Below, piece by piece: positions 8,060-14,270 of a stretch of 15,941 bases of DNA. The position numbers were made by a program, and so were the translations under genes. This stretch comes from Anaerolineales bacterium (GTDB lineage Bacteria > Chloroflexota > Anaerolineae > Anaerolineales > Villigracilaceae). The notes beneath the pieces were generated by a model, which was not told where the DNA came from, made no database searches, and was given only the letters and a program-made list of their open reading frames with translations. Each line of letters opens with the position of its first letter. Position 1 is the first letter of the stretch. Where the stretch lies: assembly GCA_016928525.1 (NCBI GenBank), contig JAFGKO010000050.1, positions 1-15,941 on the forward strand, written 5' to 3'.

Positions 8060-8657
8060 GGTTGCTTCCCTCCAATTCCTTGGCGCGTTTCAAGATGGAT
8101 TTGAGTTGCTTGATGCCTTTAATGCGATTTGGGGTTATGCTCATGCGTTGCTTGGTCAGCAGGCCAAGACCCATGGGCACCATGCCTGGCAGTCGCAGTG
8201 GGAAGTGCTTCAGGTAGTGCCGCGTTGCCAGCCCGAACTCGAAGCCGCGCCCATATTCCTCGACCATATCCACAAAAGTCTGCGAGAAATCTGGGGCCGT
8301 TGAGTCCTGGAATAGCTTGGCTTCGATGGCCATGCCCTTGAGCGTATACATCACGTCCGCGATATGAACGTTTTGTGGACAGCGCACCACGCAGTGGTAG
8401 CATGAAACGCAGATCCAGGGCGTGTTGCTTTTCAGCGATGCCTCGCGCATTCCGGCGCGTAGCATGGCAAATAACATGCGCGGCGTATGATCCATGTCCG
8501 CTGAAGAGGGGCAGGAACCGCCGCAGGTCCCGCACTGGATGCACATCTCCAGCCTGGAGACGCCTGCCGTGCGGGCAGAGACTTCGTCTAGCAATGTCAG
8601 GTCTTCGATTTGTTTCGGAATGGTTTTCGGAGGGTCGAGCGTTTGGAGTGTGGCCAT
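8052..8657 (-). CDS. hdrC: Heterodisulfide reductase subunit C-like ferredoxin
   Basis: The 201-residue protein carries two [4Fe-4S] clusters that relay electrons from HdrA to HdrB. The motifs are CIQCGTCGGSCP (Cys39, 42, 45, 49) and CVSCYHCVVRCP (Cys83, 86, 89, 93), inside the usual helical HdrC fold, which includes DHTPRMLFAMLRAG at 56-69. It is first in the operon. The ATG at 8657 has GAGGAAA just upstream. The leader before it contains a perfect 10-bp hairpin and, further up, two palindromic operator-like sites. No membrane segment is seen, so this is the soluble HdrC type rather than the membrane HdrE-linked type. Confidence 0.95.
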   Translation of the reverse strand: MATLQTLDPPKTIPKQIEDLTLLDEVSARTAGVSRLEMCIQCGTCGGSCPSSADMDHTPRMLFAMLRAGMREASLKSNTPWICVSCYHCVVRCPQNVHIADVMYTLKGMAIEAKLFQDSTAPDFSQTFVDMVEEYGRGFEFGLATRHYLKHFPLRLPGMVPMGLGLLTKQRMSITPNRIKGIKQLKSILKRAKELEGSNHG

Positions 8658-8685
8658 AGGTTTCCTCTTTGCTCATAGATTAAAA

Positions 8686-8712
8686 CATCACAGCCCAGCG
8701 CAGGCTGTGATG
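8686..8712 (-). promoter_or_regulatory. Leader hairpin before hdrC (possible attenuator)
   Basis: CATCACAGCC (8686-8695) and GGCTGTGATG (8703-8712) form a perfect 10-bp stem with a 7-nt loop. It lies 28 nt upstream of the hdrC ATG. On the minus strand it is followed by TTTTAATC, so in the transcript it looks like a weak intrinsic terminator or a leader stem. Its arms also contain ATCACA and TGTGAT, the half-sites of the nearby palindromes but facing the other way, so it could be a protein-binding site instead. Confidence 0.5.
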
Positions 8713-8730
8713 AAGATGCTTTGTGTGCGC

Positions 8731-8758
8731 TAAATACAGTATGTGATTTTTATCACAA
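8731..8758 (-). promoter_or_regulatory. Candidate promoter of the hdr-mvh operon
   Basis: On the minus strand TTGTGA (8753-8758) and TATTTA (8731-8736) are spaced by 16 bp. This would start transcription near 8724 and give a leader of about 67 nt that includes the hairpin at 8686-8712. The -35 hexamer is the outer half of a palindrome. A second possible promoter (TTGTGA at 8800-8805, TACTAT at 8779-8784, spacing 15) lies upstream, built the same way on the second palindrome. Confidence 0.4.
8741..8758. promoter_or_regulatory. 18-bp palindromic operator, site 1 (Rex- or CRP/FNR-like)
   Basis: ATGTGATTTTTATCACAA has perfect inner arms TGTGAT/ATCACA around a TTTT centre and covers the proposed -35 box of the hdr operon. 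The spacing TTGTGA-N6-TCACAA fits both the 18-bp Rex operator layout and the TGTGA-N6-TCACA CRP layout. Overlap with -35 favours repression. Confidence 0.6.
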
Positions 8759-8787
8759 AATTGGAAGTGCGGGATGTCATAGTAAAA

Positions 8788-8805
8788 TTGTGACGAATAT
8801 CACAA
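8788..8805. promoter_or_regulatory. 18-bp palindromic operator, site 2
   Basis: TTGTGACGAATATCACAA has perfect 6-bp arms TTGTGA/TCACAA around a 6-bp centre. It lies 47 bp centre to centre from site 1, in the same divergent intergenic region. Two copies of one uncommon 18-bp pattern within 65 bp argue for a real regulator target. Confidence 0.62.
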
Positions 8806-8918
8806 ATAGGGAATTCAAGTTGTCTGAACAAATGACCGATCGGCTTAACTCAATAAAAAATCGAAACATCGATTATCGAAAGATGTCTGGACATATTACC
8901 GGAGCGTTACCTTTCCTT

Positions 8919-8927
8919 TGATATAAT
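8919..8927 (+). promoter_or_regulatory. Extended -10 promoter of the first UbiA-like gene
   Basis: TGATATAAT is a perfect extended -10 element (TGnTATAAT). No good -35 hexamer is seen, as is common for extended -10 promoters. Transcription would start near 8934 and give a leader of about 27 nt with AGGAG at 8948-8952. The rest of the interval 8806-8918 shows only AT-rich sequence and a 12-bp palindrome ATGTCTGGACAT at 8883-8894, whose meaning is unclear. Confidence 0.65.
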
Positions 8928-8960
8928 CGGACGTAATCAATCCAAATAGGAGCACCTAAG

Positions 8961-9986
8961 ATGAAAATTGACTTTGCCATGTGGCGAAAAGCACTGAATG
9001 TCATTCCCGATGTAACCAAAGATGAATGGGCCCAATTGGATGTTGTCTCGCGCTGGCTTATTTCTACGCGCGCGGCAGTCCTCATCATGACCTTTATCTC
9101 TGCTGCGTTGGCCGGTTTGTTTGCCTTGCGAGATCAGGCATTTCACTTCTTGCCCTGGCTGGCGCTTACGCTTGGCCTGATCTTTGCCCATGCCAGTAAC
9201 AACATCTTCAATGACTACACTGACTTCATACGCGGGGTGGATAAGGATAACTACTACCGCAATCTTTATGGAGCGCAACCAATTGCAAGCGGTTTGATGA
9301 CCCGGCGTCAGCATCTCACGTATTTCGCGGTTACTGTTTTGATTGCCCTCCTGTTGGGTCTGTATTTGATCTGGTATACAGGCTTTAGCGCAACCGCCTG
9401 GATATTGCTTGGTCTCGGCGCGTTTTTCCTCCTGTTCTATACCTGGCCGCTCAAAGGCCTGGCAATGGGTGAGGTTGCAGTGCTGGTCGTTTGGGGACCG
9501 TTGATGATCGGCGGGGGTCATTATGTTCTCACGCAAGAATGGAATTGGTTCGTTGTGATCGCCAGCCTGCCCTATGTCCTGGGTGTTACAACTGTAATCT
9601 TTGGCAAACACATCGACAAGCTTGCTATCGACAAGGAAAAGGGCATCCACACCCTGCCGGTTGTGATCGGTGAAAAGGCCTCCCGCTATGCGGTGTTGGG
9701 AATGATGATTGCCCCCTATCTGTTTACCCTGTACCTAATCATTGCAAAGTTCTTTACACCCGTTATGTTGATTGTGTTCCTGGCGCTTCCTGCTTTCCTG
9801 AAAATCTATCCGGTGTTCTTGAAACCCAAGCCGGAGAGCCGCCCTGAAGGACAGATTGGCTGGCCGTTGTACTTTGTAGGCTATGCGTTCATCAACAATC
9901 GTAAATTTGGTTCACTCTTCATGTTCGGTTTGTTGCTCGATGTCGCACTTCGCCTTTTGCCAGTCACGCAAAACTTCTGGCGATAA
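8961..9986 (+). CDS. UbiA-family (MenA-like) membrane prenyltransferase, paralogue 1
   Basis: The 341-residue polytopic membrane protein belongs to the UbiA superfamily, which transfers a prenyl chain from a polyprenyl diphosphate to an aromatic acceptor. The first Asp-rich motif is NDYTDFIRGVD (Asp85, Asp88, Asp94). The second is HIDKLAIDKEKG (Asp219, Asp224), followed by HTLPVVIG, which resembles the MenA pattern. YTWPLKGLAMGE and VWGPLMIGGG (about 160-186) also recall MenA. About eight or nine hydrophobic helices can be counted. An extra soluble N-terminus of about 30 residues (FAMWRKAL, then DEWAQLDVVSRW) makes it longer than usual MenA of about 300 residues. The gene is divergent from hdrC and has AGGAG 8 nt before the ATG. 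The acceptor substrate is not determinable. Confidence 0.85.
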   Translation: MKIDFAMWRKALNVIPDVTKDEWAQLDVVSRWLISTRAAVLIMTFISAALAGLFALRDQAFHFLPWLALTLGLIFAHASNNIFNDYTDFIRGVDKDNYYRNLYGAQPIASGLMTRRQHLTYFAVTVLIALLLGLYLIWYTGFSATAWILLGLGAFFLLFYTWPLKGLAMGEVAVLVVWGPLMIGGGHYVLTQEWNWFVVIASLPYVLGVTTVIFGKHIDKLAIDKEKGIHTLPVVIGEKASRYAVLGMMIAPYLFTLYLIIAKFFTPVMLIVFLALPAFLKIYPVFLKPKPESRPEGQIGWPLYFVGYAFINNRKFGSLFMFGLLLDVALRLLPVTQNFWR

Positions 9987-10023
9987 ATCGACCTATGGCT
10001 ACGGTGGGAAGTGACACCCAACG

Positions 10024-10057
10024 AAAAGAGCAGGAGATTTTCCTGTTCTTTTTGTTT
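10024..10057 (+). terminator. Intrinsic terminator after UbiA-like paralogue 1
   Basis: AAAAGAGCAGGA (10024-10035) pairs with TCCTGTTCTTTT (10041-10052), a 12-bp stem with one G-T pair and a 5-nt loop, followed by TTGTTT. It begins 37 nt after the stop codon and separates the two paralogues into independent transcription units. Confidence 0.75.
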
Positions 10058-10081
10058 AGAAAATGAATCAAATCCATCCAA

Positions 10082-10099
10082 TTGTGTCCGATTTCACAG
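10082..10099. promoter_or_regulatory. 18-bp palindromic operator, site 3 (imperfect)
   Basis: TTGTGTCCGATTTCACAG keeps TTGTG and TCACA at exactly the spacing of sites 1 and 2 near hdrC. It ends 7 bp before the -10 box of the second UbiA-like gene, so it would cover the -35 region. Confidence 0.45.
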
Positions 10100-10106
10100 C
10101 TTGGTG

Positions 10107-10112
10107 TATAAT
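10107..10112 (+). promoter_or_regulatory. Probable -10 box of the second UbiA-like gene
   Basis: TATAAT lies 68 bp upstream of the ATG at 10181. The best -35 match is TTGTGT at 10082-10087 with a long 19-bp spacer, lying inside palindromic site 3. The promoter sits after the terminator of the first paralogue, which supports separate transcription. Confidence 0.5.
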
Positions 10113-10180
10113 CCCGACCCAGATAGTGTTTTCATTCAGCAGCGATTGCTGACATTTAATCAACTGAGAAGGAGGCAGAA

Positions 10181-11254
10181 ATGCACATCAATTTTGCAAT
10201 GTGGCGTACAGCCATCTGGCAGTTGGTGAAGATGGAGGACAAAAAAGAGTGGGATGCTCTCGATGTTGTCTCCAAATGGCTGATCGCCACCCGTTCCGCC
10301 GTGACGCTGGTCACGGTGTATTCCTGCGTGATCGCGGGTATCCTGGCTTGGCGGGACGGCTACTTTTCATGGATTCCATTCTTTATTCTTACGCTGGGAT
10401 TGTTCCTTGCGCACGGGACCAATAATCTGCTCAACGATTACACAGACTACAGCCGTGGACTCGATAACGGGAATTATTTTCGTACGCAATACGGCGTCCA
10501 TCCCCTGGCGCAGGGCTTCTTTACCAAACCGCAGCAAATCCGGTGGTTCCTGGTCAGTGGGGTGCTGGCAACCCTGGCCGGTGTGTGGGCTTTGATCAAT
10601 ACCGGTTTCAACGCCACAGTCATTGGTCTGTTTGCGTTTGGCGCAGTTGTCCTTCTTTTGTATACCTACCCGTTCAAGTATTGGGGTATTGGCGAACTCT
10701 CCATCTTTCTGATCTGGGGACCGATCTTGATCGGCGGCGTGTATTTCGTGCTCGCCCTGGTCAGCGGGAAAGAAATCGTAATGCCCACCGTCTGGAACGC
10801 AGTGCTGGCGGGCGTCCCGTACGGATTGGGCGTGATGAGCATCAACATGGCCAAACACATCGACAAACTCGAGGACGATAAAAGTCGGGGTGTTGGCACC
10901 TTCCCTGTGCGCGTAGGTGAAGAGATCGCTCGCCGCGTGGACCAGTTTGCGGTCATCCTGATCTATCTTGTGATCGCTTATCTGGTTTTTGTGCCGCGTT
11001 ACTTCACACCTGTCATGCTGATCGTGTTCTTCGCGCTGAAAGATGCGATCCGGCTCATAAAGATCTTGAACATGCCCAAACCTGAGAAAGCGCCTGAGAA
11101 CTGGCCTGCCTGGCCAGTCTGGTTCGCTGGGTTTGCATTCCAGCATAACCGCCAGTTTGGCGGTTACATTCTGCTTGGCCTGCTTGTGGATGCGTTATTG
11201 CATGTCATCCCGTTTACGGCTGATCTGATCGCCCGCTACTGGCCCCCGATGTAG
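10181..11254 (+). CDS. UbiA-family (MenA-like) membrane prenyltransferase, paralogue 2
   Basis: The 357-residue protein is a full-length paralogue of the preceding gene. The two align along their whole length by eye, from NFAMWRTAIW at the start to FAFQHNRQFGGY near the end. It has NDYTDYSRGLD (Asp86, Asp89, Asp95) and HIDKLEDDKSRG (Asp228, Asp233) followed by GTFPVRVGE, so both metal/diphosphate sites look intact. About eight or nine membrane helices are visible, plus the same N-terminal extension of about 35 residues that is not typical of UbiA proteins. AAGGAGG at 10169-10175 is a strong ribosome-binding site. The pair probably arose by tandem duplication and may now differ in acceptor or in expression, since only this copy has the palindromic site at its promoter. 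Confidence 0.85.
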   Translation: MHINFAMWRTAIWQLVKMEDKKEWDALDVVSKWLIATRSAVTLVTVYSCVIAGILAWRDGYFSWIPFFILTLGLFLAHGTNNLLNDYTDYSRGLDNGNYFRTQYGVHPLAQGFFTKPQQIRWFLVSGVLATLAGVWALINTGFNATVIGLFAFGAVVLLLYTYPFKYWGIGELSIFLIWGPILIGGVYFVLALVSGKEIVMPTVWNAVLAGVPYGLGVMSINMAKHIDKLEDDKSRGVGTFPVRVGEEIARRVDQFAVILIYLVIAYLVFVPRYFTPVMLIVFFALKDAIRLIKILNMPKPEKAPENWPAWPVWFAGFAFQHNRQFGGYILLGLLVDALLHVIPFTADLIARYWPPM

Positions 11255-11257
11255 TAA

Positions 11258-11276
11258 GGGCGACGTAACGTCGCCC
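11258..11276. terminator. Hairpin between convergent genes, probable bidirectional terminator
   Basis: GGGCGACG (11258-11265) and CGTCGCCC (11269-11276) form a GC-rich stem with a TAA loop, placed 3 nt after the UbiA-like stop codon and touching the stop codon of the convergent gene. There is no T-run, so strength is uncertain. Its sequence (AGGGCGAC, GTCGCCCCTA) also resembles short dispersed hairpins of environmental bacterial genomes (from memory). Confidence 0.5.
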
Positions 11277-12017
11277 CTACTCCAAGACCAAATCACTGAT
11301 TTCCAACCACGCGGGTTCGGCGCTCTCCAGGACGCCGAACCCGATTTTTCCTGCGGGGGTAAAGGCGGCATACTGGTTGTCGATCCAGAGGGTCAGCCCC
11401 AGCGGCGGACGCGGCGAGACGGGCGTTTCCAGCACGAGCGTCTCGTCCACCCAGAAGACGCAGCGCGCCGGACTCCACTCCAGCCTGTAGGCGTGCCATT
11501 CGGTCACGTCCACTCTCAGGCGGACTCCGTCTTCCTCGACTATCTCACTCATCAACCCCCGCGCTTTCGTTCGCGAAAAGGGGAGTGTCAGACCAACTTT
11601 GGCCAGACGGCCCAACGGGAAAACGGGCGAACGGAATACCTGTGCCAGAAACCCATTCCCCGGCTTCATTCCAAATGACAGGTAATTTTCCCTGGATGCG
11701 TGGAAGAACCAGACCGCATTCGGCAGCGCCGGCAGGCGGGACGGATTCCCGCCAAAACCAAGCGAGAGCCCGAACGGATCGTTCCACAGCCCGAAGCCCC
11801 ATGTCCCGGGCAGGGAGGTGGCTGAGGCTCTGGCGCGCAGGCTCAGGCTGAGAAAGGGGCGGTGGGGGAGGTCTTTTCGGGCAGACTTCGCGTAATCATC
11901 AAGTTGCGCCACTCTATACTGATGGGATCCCCCTGCAGGTATCTGCAAAAGCCAACCGCCGCCAGGCGTCTGCTTGACGCTGGCGGTGGACGTATGGAGC
12001 GGCCTGAGGGCAGGCAT
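11277..12017 (-). CDS. Concanavalin A-like/GH16-fold domain protein, no catalytic motif seen
   Basis: The 246-residue protein resembles the jelly-roll fold of GH16-type glucanases and lectin-like domains. GTWGFGLWNDPFG lies in the N-terminal half and WHAYRLEWSPARCVFWVDE (about residues 175-193) is the typical central strand pair. The GH16 catalytic signature ExDxxE is not visible, so it is more likely a binding or structural domain than an enzyme. No signal peptide is seen, unlike its two operon partners. The ATG at 12017 shares one base with the TGA of the upstream DUF5666 gene (TGATG); an alternative GTG sits at 12020. Translational coupling with that gene is likely. The function is unknown. 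Confidence 0.65.
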   Translation of the reverse strand: MPALRPLHTSTASVKQTPGGGWLLQIPAGGSHQYRVAQLDDYAKSARKDLPHRPFLSLSLRARASATSLPGTWGFGLWNDPFGLSLGFGGNPSRLPALPNAVWFFHASRENYLSFGMKPGNGFLAQVFRSPVFPLGRLAKVGLTLPFSRTKARGLMSEIVEEDGVRLRVDVTEWHAYRLEWSPARCVFWVDETLVLETPVSPRPPLGLTLWIDNQYAAFTPAGKIGFGVLESAEPAWLEISDLVLE

Positions 12018-12682
12018 CACGGCGTGGTCGGCTGGCTGCCTGCGCCGGAGCCCTGCGGGTGGATGACAATGCCGTTGGCAGTCCCCTGCGGGGTGGCCGG
12101 ATTGCGCGGCGCGATGATGGTCACGCGCGAGCCGACAGTTAATTCATCCACTCGATCCGCGGGCAGGATTTTCACATCCTCTGCGAGTGCAAAGGTGTAG
12201 ATGTTGCCGTCATGCGCCTGGATGGTGATGCTTTCGCCGGGCGCATAGGCCGTGACCCAGCCCACCCGGTGGACTTTGCTGGGCTTACCCGGTTTGACCA
12301 TGATGGAACGGGCGGTCAGATTTCCGCTTTGATCGCGGATGGCTTGTAGCATAACTTCCATGCCGGGTTGAATGGCGTCGATGGTCGCACCTTTCATGCC
12401 GGGTACTTTGATGCGGGTTTCGGCGCTCAGGCCAATGGTCACGGAAGAGCCGTCGCGCAGCGTCAGGGTGAGGCTTGTGGCGCTGACCGCTTCGACCGTG
12501 CCTTTGAAGTTCTCGCGCTTCCCTTTTGGGCCATTGGCCTTCTCTTCCGCTTTTTGGGTCGCGACTGCGCCGGGCGTGTTCCTGGGATGAGGCGCACCCA
12601 CCGGGCTGGCAAACGCCTGCGTGGCAGTCAAAAGCAGGGCAAAAGCGATACTTACGATTAGGATGAAGCGGAATTTGTTCAT
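12017..12682 (-). CDS. Exported DUF5666-domain protein
   Basis: The 221-residue protein starts MNKFRFILIVSIAFALLLTA, a signal peptide with probable cleavage after AFASP or nearby. A basic linker follows (KAEEKANGPKGKR). Two DUF5666-like small beta domains come next: one from about residue 58 (FKGTVEAVSATSLTLTLRDG through ITLRSIM-like strands) and a second from about residue 139 (VGWVTAYAPGESITIQAHDG). The tail is Gly/Ser/Pro-rich. The ATG at 12682 is chosen because AGGAG (12688-12692) is well spaced for it, whereas the in-frame GTG at 12688 overlaps that ribosome-binding site. It is the middle gene of a three-gene minus-strand cluster. DUF5666 has no established biochemical function. Confidence 0.8.
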   Translation of the reverse strand: MNKFRFILIVSIAFALLLTATQAFASPVGAPHPRNTPGAVATQKAEEKANGPKGKRENFKGTVEAVSATSLTLTLRDGSSVTIGLSAETRIKVPGMKGATIDAIQPGMEVMLQAIRDQSGNLTARSIMVKPGKPSKVHRVGWVTAYAPGESITIQAHDGNIYTFALAEDVKILPADRVDELTVGSRVTIIAPRNPATPQGTANGIVIHPQGSGAGSQPTTP

Positions 12683-12695
12683 TGTCACTCCTGGG

Positions 12696-13154
12696 TCAGG
12701 GTTCGTAATAGACGGTCAGCAACTGGTCGATTTCATTTCCATTGATGTCGCTGGCGACGATTTCGATCAGATTCGGGCCCTCTTCCAGCGGTATGGATAG
12801 CTTGAATTCCTGCTCCGGGCCGACGATCAGAATTTCATCGTTGACCGTGACAACAGTGTCCGGCGGCGCCGCGCCAATCAATTCGACCTGTGGCGTGTTG
12901 ACTACGGACTCATCCAGCGGCTGGCGGATTGTCAGGAACAACGTTGCGCTGGCAGTGGGGCTTGAGCCAACGGAGTCCTGGTCCGGTTGAGCCGTGGGCG
13001 GCGGATCTTCTATTTGGGGTGAAGCAACCTGCGGGAGCGGTGAGGATGCGTCTGTCGCACTTGCAGAAGGTGCAGTGACCTCCTGGCTTGTTCCGCATGC
13101 AGCCAGAGCGAGCGTCAGAAACAGGAAGAATGAAATGGGTTTCATTTTTATCAT
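12696..13154 (-). CDS. Lipoprotein with an Ig-like (Glucodextranase-B-like) domain
   Basis: The 152-residue protein has a signal segment ending in the lipobox LALAACGTS, so it should be lipid-anchored outside the membrane. A low-complexity Ser/Ala/Pro/Thr linker follows (to about residue 65), then one Ig-like beta domain whose pattern VNTPQVELIGAAPPDTVVTV and IPLEEGPNLIEIVASDINGN resembles the Glucodextranase-B/bacterial Ig repeat family, often found in cell-surface proteins. Two starts are possible, ATG at 13154 (MIKMKP) and ATG at 13145 (MKP); neither has a clear ribosome-binding site. The stop lies 13 nt before the DUF5666 start. The binding partner is unknown. Confidence 0.78.
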   Translation of the reverse strand: MIKMKPISFFLFLTLALAACGTSQEVTAPSASATDASSPLPQVASPQIEDPPPTAQPDQDSVGSSPTASATLFLTIRQPLDESVVNTPQVELIGAAPPDTVVTVNDEILIVGPEQEFKLSIPLEEGPNLIEIVASDINGNEIDQLLTVYYEP

Positions 13155-13226
13155 TTTGACAGAATAGTTCGTTGGCCGCAATCGGCCCTTTGTACTCGCT
13201 TGCATGACGCACAAGCTTGACAAGCG

Positions 13227-14114
13227 TTACATCTTTCTGTTGACCAGGTAAATGCCGAATAAAATGATCCCACCACCTAGCAGCCCGGCCCAGGTGATGG
13301 GCTCTGCCAGAATAAGGGCGGCAACGAGAATGGCCACGGGCGGCTCCAGATATAGAAAAGCGCCCAATTGACCGGTAGGCAAGGCTTGCAGCGCGTCATA
13401 CCAGGCGATATAGGCCAGGCCGGAACAGAAGACGCCCAGGAAGCTCACCCCCAGCCAGCCGTTGAACGTGAGTCGCGGGATTTCCCGTGGGCCTGGTCCG
13501 GCGAAAAACAAAACCCCCGTGAACAGCCAGCCGAGCGTCATGACGTAGAACATCATGCGTGTGGCCGGATGGGCCTTCAGTCCACGCCGGGAAAGCGCTG
13601 AGAAAACCGCCCAATTCAGCGCGCTGATCAGGACGAGGATGTCGCCCGGTTCGCCGAACTTGCCCAACTCGAGGGAGGCCAGATCTCCATTGCTGACCAC
13701 CAATATGACGCCCAGCGCGGCCAAGAGGATGCCCGCGGTTTGCAGCCAGGTCAGTTTTTCTTTCAGGATCAGCCAACCCAGCAGCGCCATGAAGACCGGG
13801 GTGGTGGCCACAATCCAGGCGGTGGTGCTGGCGCGCGAGGTTGTCAGCGCTGTGGATTGCAGCCACTGGTGAAAGGTGATCCCCAGGAAGCCCAGCAGTG
13901 CGAAGTAGAGCCATTCGTTTCGTTTGGGAAGCGCGAACTGTCTGCGTGCCGTGACCGCTATGCCCAGAATGATCACGCCCATCGCAAAACGCAGCCAGAC
14001 CACAGTGACAGGAGATACATCACGCAGGGCAACTTTGGTGGCGATGAAGGATGCGCCCCAGACGATCACGGCGAAGAGGGCTTCGAGGATGGGGATGAAT
14101 TTGGTTTTGGGCAT
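13227..14114 (-). CDS. EamA-family (drug/metabolite transporter superfamily) permease
   Basis: The 295-residue membrane protein has ten predicted helices arranged as two EamA repeats, at about residues 10-140 and 150-290. The first begins ILEALFAVIVWGASFIATKVAL, the usual EamA opening, and PVTVVWLRFAMG follows. The second repeat includes GLAYIAWYDALQ and LEPPVAILVAALILAEP, also typical. Such proteins export amino acids, nucleobase derivatives or other metabolites; the substrate cannot be assigned. The frame stays open far upstream, but the ATG at 14114 gives the family N-terminus, and the upstream part is antisense to the FG-GAP gene. The lipoprotein gene follows after 72 nt, so cotranscription is possible but not shown. 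That gap holds only a short palindrome, GGCCGCAATCGGCC at 13174-13187. Confidence 0.9.
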   Translation of the reverse strand: MPKTKFIPILEALFAVIVWGASFIATKVALRDVSPVTVVWLRFAMGVIILGIAVTARRQFALPKRNEWLYFALLGFLGITFHQWLQSTALTTSRASTTAWIVATTPVFMALLGWLILKEKLTWLQTAGILLAALGVILVVSNGDLASLELGKFGEPGDILVLISALNWAVFSALSRRGLKAHPATRMMFYVMTLGWLFTGVLFFAGPGPREIPRLTFNGWLGVSFLGVFCSGLAYIAWYDALQALPTGQLGAFLYLEPPVAILVAALILAEPITWAGLLGGGIILFGIYLVNRKM

Positions 14115-14118
14115 GGGA

Positions 14119-14141
14119 GTCACTTCGACTGGCTCAGTGCG
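14119..14141. repeat. Possible fragment of a dispersed palindromic repeat
   Basis: CACTTCGACTGGCTCAGTG (14121-14139) resembles the CTTCGACT...CTCAGTG words of short dispersed repeats in many environmental genomes (from memory, not searched). It is a single partial copy just upstream of the EamA start codon. The evidence is weak. Confidence 0.25.
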
Positions 14142-14166
14142 TCGCCTTTGGTTGGGCAGATAGCCA

Positions 14167-14189
14167 ATTATAAATCTACCTTGAGGTAG
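14167..14189 (-). promoter_or_regulatory. Probable EamA promoter -10 box with adjacent palindrome
   Basis: TATAAT on the minus strand (14167-14172) lies 52 bp upstream of the EamA ATG. Directly upstream of it is the palindrome CTACCT-TG-AGGTAG (14176-14189), which occupies the spacer region. That position suits a regulator, but no -35 hexamer is convincing. Confidence 0.4.
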
Positions 14190-14270
14190 CAAGATTTTTG
14201 GATTCTCGAATTTACTATTCCCCAGAAACGGGGTAAAAATTCTTATGCCAAAAGTTGTACAATAAATGTG

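Noticed and set aside
1000..8657. Archaeal (methanogen) origin of the segment because of hdr and mvh genes
   Set aside because: Consensus sigma70 promoters, lipobox lipoproteins, DUF3160, DUF5666 and HIT/EamA genes point to a bacterium; such operons are known in several bacterial phyla.
8721..8921. Small plus-strand open frame in the divergent intergenic region
   Set aside because: It has no ribosome-binding site, an unlikely composition, and it covers the operator sites and the UbiA promoter region.
13215..13225. Short inverted repeat GCTTGACAAGC with a TTGACA hexamer near the EamA stop codon
   Set aside because: No -10 box at a useful distance and no gene on the plus strand to serve; probably chance.
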